Positions 28,946-36,760 of a stretch of 64,000 nt of DNA are shown piece after piece (positions within the stretch are counted from its first letter, which is position 1; every line of letters begins with the position of its first letter). Source of the stretch: Sediminihabitans luteus (lineage in GTDB: Bacteria; Actinomycetota; Actinomycetes; Actinomycetales; Cellulomonadaceae); contig NZ_PGFE01000004.1 of NCBI RefSeq assembly GCF_002797595.1, forward strand, positions 1 through 64,000, written 5' to 3'. The notes under the pieces are model-generated. The model saw only the letters and a list, made by a program, of their open reading frames with translations, did no database searches and was not told where the DNA came from. A program made the position numbers and the translations under genes.

Positions 28946-30072
28946 TGCGGGACCACCCGGCACGCGTCGTCGTCGTGCTGGCTCACGAGCAGGACCCCGA
29001 GCGGTGGCGGGTGCGCCACGACGCCGGCGAGGTGGCCGACGCGACGCCCTACGGCTACGACACAGCGGCCTCGTGGTTCGACCTGCGCTGGGCGGCCTCG
29101 CACCCCGAGGGCCCGGTGGTCCGGCGGATCCGCAGCCGGATCGCCCTCCTGCTCGGTTTCGACCTGCTCCACGTCTGGCGCAACCGACGGCTCGTGCGGG
29201 AGTCGGACGTCGTGTGGACCCACACCGAGCGCGAGCACCTCGCGGTCGCCGCACTCCTCGTCCTCCGTCGCCGGGATCGCCGGCCCCGCGTGCTCGCGCA
29301 GTCCGTCTGGCTCTGGGACCGCTGGCCGACGTTCGGCGCGGTGCGACGTGCGGTGCTCGCACGTCTCCTGCGCCGCCAGGACGTCGAGGTGGTGCACAGC
29401 ACGCTCAACCGGGCGGACTCGGAGCAGGCTGTCCCGGGACGCCTCGTCGTGAGCGTGCCGTTCGGGACCACGCCCCCGCGCGCAGCGCACGCGGAGCAGG
29501 GGGCCGAGGTGGTCGCGGTCGGGAACGACACGCACCGCGACTGGCAGACGCTCGCGGAGGCCGCCGGGCGGCTGCCCGCCCACCGGTTCCGGGTCGTCAC
29601 CACGGCGTCCCGGGCGCGGCAGATCGCCTGGCCCGCCAACGTCACCGTGCAGGGCGCACGCTCGCGCGACGAGATCGAACGTATCTACGCGGCCGCGACG
29701 GTCGCCGTCGTGCCGCTGCGTGAGAACCGGCACGCCTCGGGGAGCACGGCGTGCGTCGAGGCGCGTGCCGCCGGGCTGTCGCTCGTCGTGTCTCGCACGG
29801 GCGGGATCGAACCCTACGCGGGCCCGGAGGCACGGATCGTGGTGCCCGGCGACGGTGCGGCGCTCGCGGACGCGATCCGCGACGCGCTGGCGGCGGAGCG
29901 CGACGCGGACCGCGCCGTGCGGGGGGACGGAGGTGTCGTGGCGCAGGGTCTGACCCAGGCGGACTACGTGCGCCGGTACGTCCTCGTCACGCAGTTCCTC
30001 CTGGGGGACCGCCCGTGGCCCGACGACGCGACCGCGCTCCACGAGGTCGTGGTGGACGTCCCGGAGGACTGA
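28942..30072 (+). CDS. Glycosyltransferase (GT4-like)
   Basis: A 376-aa GT-B protein. It has a poorly conserved N-terminal half (VVVVLAHEQDPERWRVRHDA) and a clearer donor domain: SVPFGTTPPRAA, VAVGNDTHRDWQTLAEAAGR, and AATVAVVPLRENRHASGSTA with C-V-E-A-R following. Likely another sugar transferase of the pathway. ATG 28942 overlaps the upstream stop (ATGA). It converges with the minus-strand GT2 gene, only four bases between stops. Confidence 0.82.
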   Translation: MMRDHPARVVVVLAHEQDPERWRVRHDAGEVADATPYGYDTAASWFDLRWAASHPEGPVVRRIRSRIALLLGFDLLHVWRNRRLVRESDVVWTHTEREHLAVAALLVLRRRDRRPRVLAQSVWLWDRWPTFGAVRRAVLARLLRRQDVEVVHSTLNRADSEQAVPGRLVVSVPFGTTPPRAAHAEQGAEVVAVGNDTHRDWQTLAEAAGRLPAHRFRVVTTASRARQIAWPANVTVQGARSRDEIERIYAAATVAVVPLRENRHASGSTACVEARAAGLSLVVSRTGGIEPYAGPEARIVVPGDGAALADAIRDALAAERDADRAVRGDGGVVAQGLTQADYVRRYVLVTQFLLGDRPWPDDATALHEVVVDVPED

Positions 30073-30076
30073 GTCG

Positions 30077-31021
30077 TCAGCTGCGCGCGTACTCCGCGTG
30101 CACGTGGCCGAACGACGCACTCATCATCCCGAATCCGCGGTGGACGGTCCGCAGGCCGCGAGCGTCGGACGTGAGGTCGTTCCGGAGACGTCCGTAGACG
30201 TGGCGCCCCACCCCGGCGACCACGCGCGCCGCGCCGCCGAGCACGCCCGTGACGCGGATCTGCGCGCGCGCCGTGCGCGACGTGCTGAGGGCGAGCTCGA
30301 CCCGGACGGCGGAGTTGCCACCGTTGAAAGCACGCCGCATCGTCCAGGTGCGGGTGGTGCGCTCTGCGGGCACGAAGTCCTCGGTCTCCGACTCGTTGCA
30401 CCAGACGATGCGACCCCCGCGCGAGACGAGGGTGCGGCTGAACAGCGTGTCCTCACCGCCTGCAAGTCCCAGGCCGGCGTCGAAGCGCACGTCAAGGTCC
30501 GCCGTCTGCACGGTGTCGACGAGAAGGTTCCCGGCCGCGGCCACAGGGATCTCGAGCCCTGTGGTCCGTGGCCGTCGGGTGAACGCGCCGGTCGCGAGCA
30601 CCCACGGGTCGACGTCCTCGTCGAAGACGGAGATCACGCGGCCCATGACTGCTGCGGGGCGGCTCTCCTCCCAGACGCCGAGCAGCGTCGTGAGCCAGCC
30701 CTCGCGCGGGAGCTCGTCGTCGTCGATGAATGCGACGAGAGCACCGTCGCCGGCCTCGTCGAGCAGGCGGTTCCGGGCTGCGGCGATCCCCGGGACGGGT
30801 TCGCGCACGTATCGGAGGGAAGGCACGGTGGCGGCATCGACCGTGGCGAGGGCCGAGCCGTTCGGGTCGTTGTCCACGACGATCACCGCCGGTCTGTACG
30901 ACGCAGGGATCTCGGCGAGACGTGGTCCGAGCGCGGCCAGCAGGCGCGCGAGCCGATCGGGGCGACGGAACGTCGGGATGCCGACGACGACGTGCCGCTC
31001 AGCGAGGGACCGGGGCGTCAC
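30077..31021 (-). CDS. Glycosyltransferase family 2
   Basis: A 314-aa GT-A enzyme: VVVGIPTFRRPDRLARLLAA at the start, VDNDPNGS and LVAFIDDDELPREGWLTTLL (DxD metal site), then GGEDTLFSRTLVSRGGRIVW as the acceptor/catalytic ED motif. The C-terminal 60 residues contain a weak amphipathic/hydrophobic helix. Last gene of a five-gene minus-strand operon beginning at 34792; its start lies inside the end of the PaaK-like gene (23-base overlap). Confidence 0.87.
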   Translation of the reverse strand: MTPRSLAERHVVVGIPTFRRPDRLARLLAALGPRLAEIPASYRPAVIVVDNDPNGSALATVDAATVPSLRYVREPVPGIAAARNRLLDEAGDGALVAFIDDDELPREGWLTTLLGVWEESRPAAVMGRVISVFDEDVDPWVLATGAFTRRPRTTGLEIPVAAAGNLLVDTVQTADLDVRFDAGLGLAGGEDTLFSRTLVSRGGRIVWCNESETEDFVPAERTTRTWTMRRAFNGGNSAVRVELALSTSRTARAQIRVTGVLGGAARVVAGVGRHVYGRLRNDLTSDARGLRTVHRGFGMMSASFGHVHAEYARS

Positions 31022-32330
31022 TGCGGATGAACCTCATCTTTCCTCCGGTCGCAGGGATGTCGTCGACGAGCTCGAGCGTGACCGGGACGAGGTCGCGAGT
31101 GGCACGTCGGAGGGTCGCCTCGGCCCGTGAGATCGACTCGGAGGCGCTCGCGCCGTCGGCAGGGACGCACCGCAGGACGATCGAGTAGTCGTGGGCCTGG
31201 ACGATCTCGAACTGCCGCACCGACAGCGGGGCGTGGTCGAAGATGTGGCCGAGCGCACCGGCGATCGTGGACCCGTCGGGGAGCCGCACGGCGTCCGAGC
31301 TCCGCCCGGCCACGACGCCGAGCCGGGGGAGTGGCCGGCCGCACCTGCAGGTCCCGGGCAGGATGCTGCTGATGTCTCCCAGCCGGTACCGCAAGACCGG
31401 GAACACCCGGTTGGTGAGGTCGGAGACGACGACGTCGCCCTCGGTCCCGGCGGGCACCGCACGGAGGTCCGGGGCGAGGATCTCGACCCGTCGCACGTCC
31501 GAGAACACGTGCAGGCCGGTGCGTTCGGCACACTCGCCGGCGATCCAGGGGACCTCGGCGCTGCGATAGTGGTCGTAGCAGGGCGCGCCGAACGCGGCCT
31601 CGATCTCCGCGCGGACGCCGGGCGCCAGCGGGGCGGCCGTCACGGCGACCGCGCGCGGCGGCGCGATGGTCAGACCGAGACGCTGCGACCGTCGGGCGAC
31701 GTCGAGCACGGCCCCGCCGTAGCCGAGGAGGAACGGCGGCCTCAGACGGTTCCATGCGTCGACGAACTCGCGCGTCGTCTCGTCGGAGATGTGGAACGCG
31801 TCGAGCTGGACACGTCGGGACGGGAGCCACTGGAGGTCGTGGAGGAGGCGCTTGCGGCCTGTGAGCATGTGGCGGGTCACGATCCCGCGGTCGTCCCACG
31901 GCTCGATTCCCCACCAGTCGAACAGCCGCCACTCGAGGGCGCGTGCGGGGAAGCGAAGGTCCCGCAGGACGTGCAGCGGGAGACCGGTGCTTCCTCCCGT
32001 GCGAGACACCGCGCTGGTCCTCGCCGTCGCCTCGTCGCTCCTGAGCGTCTCGAAGTTGTCGCGGACGAGCGCCTTGTCCAGCAGCGGGAGCTCGGTGAAC
32101 GCGGCCGGGTCGTCGAGGTCGGCCAAGGTGAATCCGGCGTCCGAGTAGAACTCGCGGTAGAAGCGGCTGTGCTGCATGGCGAACTGGGCGGCGCGCGCCG
32201 ACCGCGCGGTGGTGAGGCGCTCGAGCTCGTCCGGCCCGGCGGCGTCGGCTGCGCGAAACTCGCGCAGCGCACGCTCGCTGTCGCGTCCCACGAGCCGGGT
32301 CTTGAGCCGGAAGGCTGCCCTGCGCATCAT
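30999..32330 (-). CDS. PaaK/CapK-like adenylate-forming protein
   Basis: A 443-aa relative of phenylacetate-CoA ligases. ATP-binding SRTGGSTGLPLHVLRD (about 112) corresponds to the P-loop; GAPCYDHYRSAEVPW and NRVFPVLRYRLGDIS are family blocks; CRCGRPLPRLGVVAGRSSD is the hinge before the small C-terminal domain. Homologues in capsule clusters are named CapK and have no proven reaction; activation of an acyl or amino-acid decoration is the usual idea. ATG 32330 follows a GAGAGGGA ribosome site. Co-operonic with glycosyltransferases and an acyltransferase, which fits polymer modification. Confidence 0.82.
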   Translation of the reverse strand: MMRRAAFRLKTRLVGRDSERALREFRAADAAGPDELERLTTARSARAAQFAMQHSRFYREFYSDAGFTLADLDDPAAFTELPLLDKALVRDNFETLRSDEATARTSAVSRTGGSTGLPLHVLRDLRFPARALEWRLFDWWGIEPWDDRGIVTRHMLTGRKRLLHDLQWLPSRRVQLDAFHISDETTREFVDAWNRLRPPFLLGYGGAVLDVARRSQRLGLTIAPPRAVAVTAAPLAPGVRAEIEAAFGAPCYDHYRSAEVPWIAGECAERTGLHVFSDVRRVEILAPDLRAVPAGTEGDVVVSDLTNRVFPVLRYRLGDISSILPGTCRCGRPLPRLGVVAGRSSDAVRLPDGSTIAGALGHIFDHAPLSVRQFEIVQAHDYSIVLRCVPADGASASESISRAEATLRRATRDLVPVTLELVDDIPATGGKMRFIRSDAPVPR

Positions 32331-32346
32331 CGGTGATTCCCTCTCA

Positions 32347-33384
32347 TCACGAACTCGCGGATGCTGCACGACGTCCAGGTCGGCGGATCTCGACGGCCCG
32401 CCGGTACGCCTCGGCGTGGCTCGGACCCGCAGACTCCCACGTCCGCAGCGAGAGGTCGGGCTCGTCGTCAGCGCCGAGCGTTCGCACGGCGTCGAGCGCG
32501 GCGAGCAGCTGGCCGGCGTCGAGCTGGCCCTCGAACATCTGGACCCAGACCGGTCCCACCTCCGCGGCGAGCGCCTCGTTGGGCGGGTTGCGCGGCACCA
32601 GGACCGGGCGCCCGAGGGAGAGCGCGGCGAGCACGCTCCCTGAGTTGTGCATGAACCGGTACGCGAGGACGACGAGCTCCGAGCTCGTGGCGAGCGCCAC
32701 CAGCTCCTCGTCGGAGAGGAACGACAGGTGCATGGACACGTCGGGGAGATCGGCGGTCTCCCTGCGCAGGTCGTCGGCGAGCTCTGCGGTGCTCGGGCGT
32801 CCGCCGATCCGCAGCGAGATCTCCGCGCCGTTCTCGACCGCGGCGCGGTAGGCGGCGATGAGGGTCGCGACGCTCTTGTAGCGGCGGATGCCTCCGAAGT
32901 AGCCGAGTCTCCCCGGCACTCGCGCCTCACGTGGGACCGGCGCGAACCAGTCGCGGTAGTGGCCGTGCAGGATCAGCGTGTGCGGCTGGTCCGGCCCGAG
33001 CTCCGTCGTCCGGTTCAGCGTGATGCGATAGGACGTCGAACGGTCGATCGCGACCAGCACTCGGCGGGTCAGCGGGGCGACGTCGGGGAGCTCGACGTTG
33101 TGGACAGTCCGCACGACCGCGACGCGTGTGACCCGGTGGCGTGCCCAGAGCATGGCGACGAGGACGTGCTTGCCCGCGGTCTTCCACCACGTCGAACCCT
33201 GCAACTTGCCTTCGGGCCAGTGCCAGTGGAAGACGTCGTAGGCGCCGAGCAGTGCTCTTCCCCAGCTGAAGCGGTGGTAGTCGATCCCTGGCGTGCGACC
33301 CAGCTCACGATCGAGCTGGGTGATGTAGGGATTCGTCGTGGGCCTGGGCGCGCGGAACGACTGGACGACGCGGATCGGCTTCAT
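32347..33384 (-). CDS. Glycosyltransferase (GT-B, GT4-like)
   Basis: A 345-aa protein. N-terminus RVVQSFRAPRPTTNPYITQL and DVFHWHWPEGKLQG are typical of actinobacterial capsule transferases. The donor domain shows LGYFGGIRRYKSVATLIAAY and FMHNSGSVLAALSLGRPVLV. No membrane segment. ATG 33384 overlaps the acyltransferase stop (ATGA), and the stop is 16 bases before the PaaK-like gene. Confidence 0.85.
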   Translation of the reverse strand: MKPIRVVQSFRAPRPTTNPYITQLDRELGRTPGIDYHRFSWGRALLGAYDVFHWHWPEGKLQGSTWWKTAGKHVLVAMLWARHRVTRVAVVRTVHNVELPDVAPLTRRVLVAIDRSTSYRITLNRTTELGPDQPHTLILHGHYRDWFAPVPREARVPGRLGYFGGIRRYKSVATLIAAYRAAVENGAEISLRIGGRPSTAELADDLRRETADLPDVSMHLSFLSDEELVALATSSELVVLAYRFMHNSGSVLAALSLGRPVLVPRNPPNEALAAEVGPVWVQMFEGQLDAGQLLAALDAVRTLGADDEPDLSLRTWESAGPSHAEAYRRAVEIRRPGRRAASASS

Positions 33385-34061
33385 CGTGCGCTCCTGGGCG
33401 CGCGGTCACGAACGACTCGGGCAGGAACCCCAGCGACCACGGAGTGCGGAGGAACGTCCGCCGTCACCACGCTGCCGGCGGCGACGACCGATCCGCGTCC
33501 CACCGTGACTCCCGAGAGCAGCATTGCGCGGGCTCCGATCCAGCAGTCGTCCTCGACGACCAGACGCCCTCGCTCGACGCCCTGCGACTTGATCGGAGCG
33601 GCGAGGTCGTCGAACCGGTGGTTCTCGGAGAAGAGCATGGCCCCAGGGCCGACCATCACGTCGGAGCCGATCGTGATCGTTCCGGAGCAGCCGACGAAGC
33701 AGCCCGTGGCAAAGCTCGACCGGTCGCCGACGGCGAGACCTTCGCCGATCTCCCCGCCGTAGTAGCTCGAGGGGCGGATCGCTGCCCTCTGCCCGATGGA
33801 GACGTCCTGGCCGAACCGGAGACCGCCGGTCGCGAGGCCTTGGACCTCTGCGCCGTCCTCGATCACGAGCCGACCCGCGTGGTGGACGTCCGCGAGCGAC
33901 GTCAGCCGCGTGCCGCGCCCGATGAACAGGGGGCCGCCAGAGGTGCCGAAGAGCGGCTTGCGCAGCAGTCCGCGCGCGTACATCTCACCAGCCCGCGCCA
34001 GAAGACCCATCTCGGCACGCCGCGCCTGGGTGGGTGAGGCGGCCCCGCCGTACCGCGTCAC
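33381..34061 (-). CDS. Hexapeptide-repeat acyltransferase
   Basis: A 226-aa left-handed beta-helix enzyme of the LpxA/CatB/WcaF kind. Repeats run from about 50 to 205 (for example VIEDGAEVQGLATGG, ITIGSDVMVGPGAML). The catalytic histidine is probably in SENHRFDD, and the family end VVAAGSVVTADVPPHSVVAG is clear. It probably acetylates a sugar of the polymer or precursor. GTG 34061 is chosen because it overlaps the upstream stop (GTGA); ATG 34010 (MGLLARAG) is an alternative. Confidence 0.88.
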   Translation of the reverse strand: MTRYGGAASPTQARRAEMGLLARAGEMYARGLLRKPLFGTSGGPLFIGRGTRLTSLADVHHAGRLVIEDGAEVQGLATGGLRFGQDVSIGQRAAIRPSSYYGGEIGEGLAVGDRSSFATGCFVGCSGTITIGSDVMVGPGAMLFSENHRFDDLAAPIKSQGVERGRLVVEDDCWIGARAMLLSGVTVGRGSVVAAGSVVTADVPPHSVVAGVPARVVRDRAPRSAR

Positions 34062-34792
34062 CGGGGACCTCCTCGCGCCCGCACCAAGGCCCGGTACCAG
34101 CGCCGCGCCGACACGGCGAGGAGCAGGAGGTTGACCGCTGCGAGAAGCGTGTAGAGCAGGACAAAGATGGGGGTGAACGATGCAAGGACGAAGCTGATGC
34201 AGAGGAACCCGTAGTCCGCGGGCACGACGGCGAGCGAGTAGAGCGCCGACTCCCGGCCCCGGCGCGACGGTCCGGTGTCGGTCGCCGGGCCCGCCAGTCG
34301 CCGCAGGAGGTCGGCACCGACCACTCCGAAGAAGAAGCCGCTCGCGACGATGCCGAAGACGATCGGTACGAGGAGCCATGCGTCGTCGAGGTCGGTGAAC
34401 CGGAACCACGAGACGAGGACGGCCGCGTGGATCGCCGCGGCCTTGAGGGCGTCGAAGAAGTGGTCGAGCCACTCGCCCGCGAGGCTGCCCGTGCCCGTGA
34501 GCCGCGCGAGCTGTCCGTCGGCGGAGTCGAGCGCGTAGCCCAGGACGAGGAGCAGCGTCACGACGAGGGAGGACACCAGGGTGGGTTCGTGCACCGCGAT
34601 CGTGAGGATGCCCGCGAACGTGAAGAGGGCACTCACGAGGGTGACCTGCGTGGGAGTCATCCCCAGCACGGCCGCGCCCGCCGCGAGCGGTCGCCCGAGG
34701 GGCCGGTTGACGAAGCGGGAGTATGCGGGTGCCCCGCTCGACGACTTCTGCGCGTCACGAAGTTCGGTCATCGCGGTGGTGAACGCTGACAT
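34058..34792 (-). CDS. CDP-alcohol phosphatidyltransferase family protein
   Basis: A 244-aa integral membrane enzyme with about six helices. The complete signature is present: D-x2-D-G-x2-A-R-x8-G-x3-D-x3-D in YALDSADGQLARLTGTG and GEWLDHFFDALK (about 80-108). These enzymes displace CMP from a CDP-alcohol using a second alcohol. It lies inside a polysaccharide operon rather than beside phospholipid genes, so the donor may be a CDP-activated polyol and the acceptor a lipid or glycan; inositol-phosphate or glycerol transfer are possibilities. It opens the five-gene minus-strand operon. The start is uncertain (ATG 34792 abuts GAAGAGG too closely; ATG 34771 is possible). Confidence 0.87.
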   Translation of the reverse strand: MSAFTTAMTELRDAQKSSSGAPAYSRFVNRPLGRPLAAGAAVLGMTPTQVTLVSALFTFAGILTIAVHEPTLVSSLVVTLLLVLGYALDSADGQLARLTGTGSLAGEWLDHFFDALKAAAIHAAVLVSWFRFTDLDDAWLLVPIVFGIVASGFFFGVVGADLLRRLAGPATDTGPSRRGRESALYSLAVVPADYGFLCISFVLASFTPIFVLLYTLLAAVNLLLLAVSARRWYRALVRARGGPR

Positions 34793-34878
34793 CCTCTTCC
34801 CGTCGCTGCGCTGTGGCGAGGTCGCGCCCGAACCCAAGGATCGTATCGACCACCTGCCCAAATGCCCCCGGACGGCCC

Positions 34879-34905
34879 GGGTGAAAGTGGGTCGGCACGG
34901 TGTAC
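34879..34905 (+). promoter_or_regulatory. GGGTGAA-N13-GGTGTAC motif in the divergent promoter region
   Basis: GGGTGAA at 34879-34885 and GGTGTAC at 34899-34905 reproduce the 20-base spacing seen at 26564-26592. The pair lies between the divergent CDP-alcohol transferase and GT2 genes. Purpose inferred. Confidence 0.3.
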
Positions 34906-34966
34906 CTGCCCCTCGACATGCGGGATGCTCGGCGGAGCGCATCGGCACCGCGGAGGGGAGAGCGCA

Positions 34967-35923
34967 ATGGTCGGCTCCCTGGCCGTCGTCGTCGTGAACT
35001 TCGGTTCGACGCACCTGCTGACGACGAACCTCGTCCGTGTCGTGCAGGAGGCGCGGCCGACGCACGTCGTGGTGGTGGACAACTTCTCCGACGACGCCGA
35101 GCGGCACGACGTCCGCGCCGTCGCGGAGGACGAGGGGTGGACCCTGGTCGCCCCGGACGAGAACCTGGGGTTCGGGGGCGGGGTCAACCGGGGAGCCGCG
35201 GTCGCGCTCGCCGCGGGTGCGACGGATCTGCTCGTCGTCAACCCGGACGCGTGGATCGACGGGAGGTCGGTCGAGCGCCTGGCGGCGCAGGCGGCCGATG
35301 ACCGGCTCGTGATGCTCTCTCCCGTGGTCAAGACCTCGGACGGTCGGGTCTGGTTCTCCGGACTCGACGTCTACCTCGACGATGGGTCCATCCACGGCCC
35401 GCGACGCAGGGACGAGCTGGCTCCGCGGCCCTACGAGCCGTGGCTGAGCGGCGCATGCCTCTGGATCACCGCCGAGGCGTGGCAGCTCGTCGGAGGGTTC
35501 GACGACGCGTACTTCCTGTACTGGGAGGACGTGGACCTCTCGGTCAGGGCCCGACGACTCGGGATCCGGGTCGCCGTGGTCGACGACGCGGTCGCGGTGC
35601 ACGACGAGGGCGGGACGCATCGCGACGGCCAGGCGCGCGCGGAGGCGAAGTCCGGGACGTACTACTACTTCAACATCCGCAACCGCATGGTCTTCGCTGC
35701 GCGGCACCTGGACGCGGCAGGAGTCCGCGCATGGCGCAGGACCTCGCTCGCCCAGGCGCGCGCGATCCTGCTGCGTGGAGGCAGGCGGCAGTTCCTGCGG
35801 CCCCTGGGTCCGCTGCGTGCCGCCGCGCGGGGGCTGCGGGACGGTCGACGTGCCGCGCGTACCCTCGCTCCGTTGCCGACGCGGGTCACAACACCATCTG
35901 ACGAGGAGAAGACGCATGGCTGA
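34967..35923 (+). CDS. Glycosyltransferase family 2 (rhamnosyltransferase-like)
   Basis: A 318-aa GT-A enzyme: SLAVVVVNFGSTHLLTTNL, VVVDNFSDDAE, NLGFGGGVNRGAAVALAAG, LLVVNPDAWIDG (DxD-like) and DAYFLYWEDVDLSVRARRLG (ED acceptor motif). This pattern is typical of WbbL-like rhamnosyl or galactofuranosyl transferases. The C-terminal 80 residues are basic and may sit at the membrane. ATG 34967 follows GGAGGGGAG. Its stop lies eight bases into the next gene. Confidence 0.88.
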   Translation: MVGSLAVVVVNFGSTHLLTTNLVRVVQEARPTHVVVVDNFSDDAERHDVRAVAEDEGWTLVAPDENLGFGGGVNRGAAVALAAGATDLLVVNPDAWIDGRSVERLAAQAADDRLVMLSPVVKTSDGRVWFSGLDVYLDDGSIHGPRRRDELAPRPYEPWLSGACLWITAEAWQLVGGFDDAYFLYWEDVDLSVRARRLGIRVAVVDDAVAVHDEGGTHRDGQARAEAKSGTYYYFNIRNRMVFAARHLDAAGVRAWRRTSLAQARAILLRGGRRQFLRPLGPLRAAARGLRDGRRAARTLAPLPTRVTTPSDEEKTHG

Positions 35924-36641
35924 CTCGAGCCCCGACGGCACCGACGAGGGCAGCAGTTCGCGCCGTCAGAGGATGGTCCTGGTCGTTGCGGCACTCGCCG
36001 CCGTCGTCGTCCTGGTGCTGCTCGCGGTCTGGATCTTCGGTGGCGGGGACGACGACGCACCGGCGGACGGTCCGAGCGGCGGGACGACCGTCGGCGTGCC
36101 GACGTCGGCGGCGAGCGACGGCGCGTCGGCGGCCACCGAGAGCAGCGCCGACGAGTCCGACGACAGCGTGGGACCGTCGGCGGAGCCGACCTCGGACGCC
36201 GCGGCGGGTCCTGCCTCCGACGCACCCGTCGCGCAGGAGCTCGATCCCGTGGAGCCGACCGACACCGCGACCGGGGAGGACGGCGTCACCGCGGCGTTGA
36301 CGAAGGTCGAGGCGGTCGACGGCGAGGCCGTGGCGCCGGGGGAGATCTCGGGCCCCGCGGTCCGCCTCACGGTCGAGGTGACGAACGGCAGCGACGAGGA
36401 CCTCGACCTCTCTGGTGCGGTCGTGAACGCCTACGTGGGTCCTGACAGGGCGCCGGCAGGCACCCTCACGAAGCCTGGCGGCGTTCCGTTCGAGGGCGTC
36501 GTGGCACCGGGAGAGTCGGGGAGTGCGGTCGTGTTGTTCGACATCCCCGAGGAGCAGCGGGGCGACGTGACCGTCACCGTGGACTACCGGACGGGTACGC
36601 CGACGGTCGCGTTCCGTGGGGACCTGTCGATCAGCGGGTGA
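35916..36641 (+). CDS. Single-pass membrane protein with extracellular beta domain, hypothetical
   Basis: A 241-aa protein of no recognised name. A basic cytoplasmic tail is followed by one membrane helix (about 20-42, MVLVVAALAAVVVLVLLAVW), a long Ser/Ala/Asp-rich linker (about 45-120) and a compact domain (about 122-238). That domain has VRLTVEVTNGSDEDLDLSG and GVVAPGESGSAVVLFDIP, the pattern of DUF4352-like immunoglobulin folds. It overlaps the upstream GT2 gene and precedes the giant secreted protein on the same strand, so a role in export or anchoring of the polymer or that protein is plausible but unproven. Confidence 0.72.
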   Translation: MADSSPDGTDEGSSSRRQRMVLVVAALAAVVVLVLLAVWIFGGGDDDAPADGPSGGTTVGVPTSAASDGASAATESSADESDDSVGPSAEPTSDAAAGPASDAPVAQELDPVEPTDTATGEDGVTAALTKVEAVDGEAVAPGEISGPAVRLTVEVTNGSDEDLDLSGAVVNAYVGPDRAPAGTLTKPGGVPFEGVVAPGESGSAVVLFDIPEEQRGDVTVTVDYRTGTPTVAFRGDLSISG

Positions 36642-36677
36642 TCTGTGTTTTCGCCCGCTCTCAGGCCAACTTCATCC

Positions 36678-36705
36678 TTTTCAAGAGCAGGCACGGAACT
36701 AGGGT
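36678..36705 (+). promoter_or_regulatory. Possible promoter before the large secreted protein
   Basis: TTTTCA (36678-36683) and TAGGGT (36700-36705), 16-base spacing, in a locally AT-richer stretch of the 119-base gap. It would give a leader of about 50 bases to GTG 36761. Confidence 0.3.
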
Positions 36706-36760
36706 GAGTCTCATTCGTTGGCCGACCTGAGCCCTCAGGTCTCAATGGGGAGAGTGCCCT

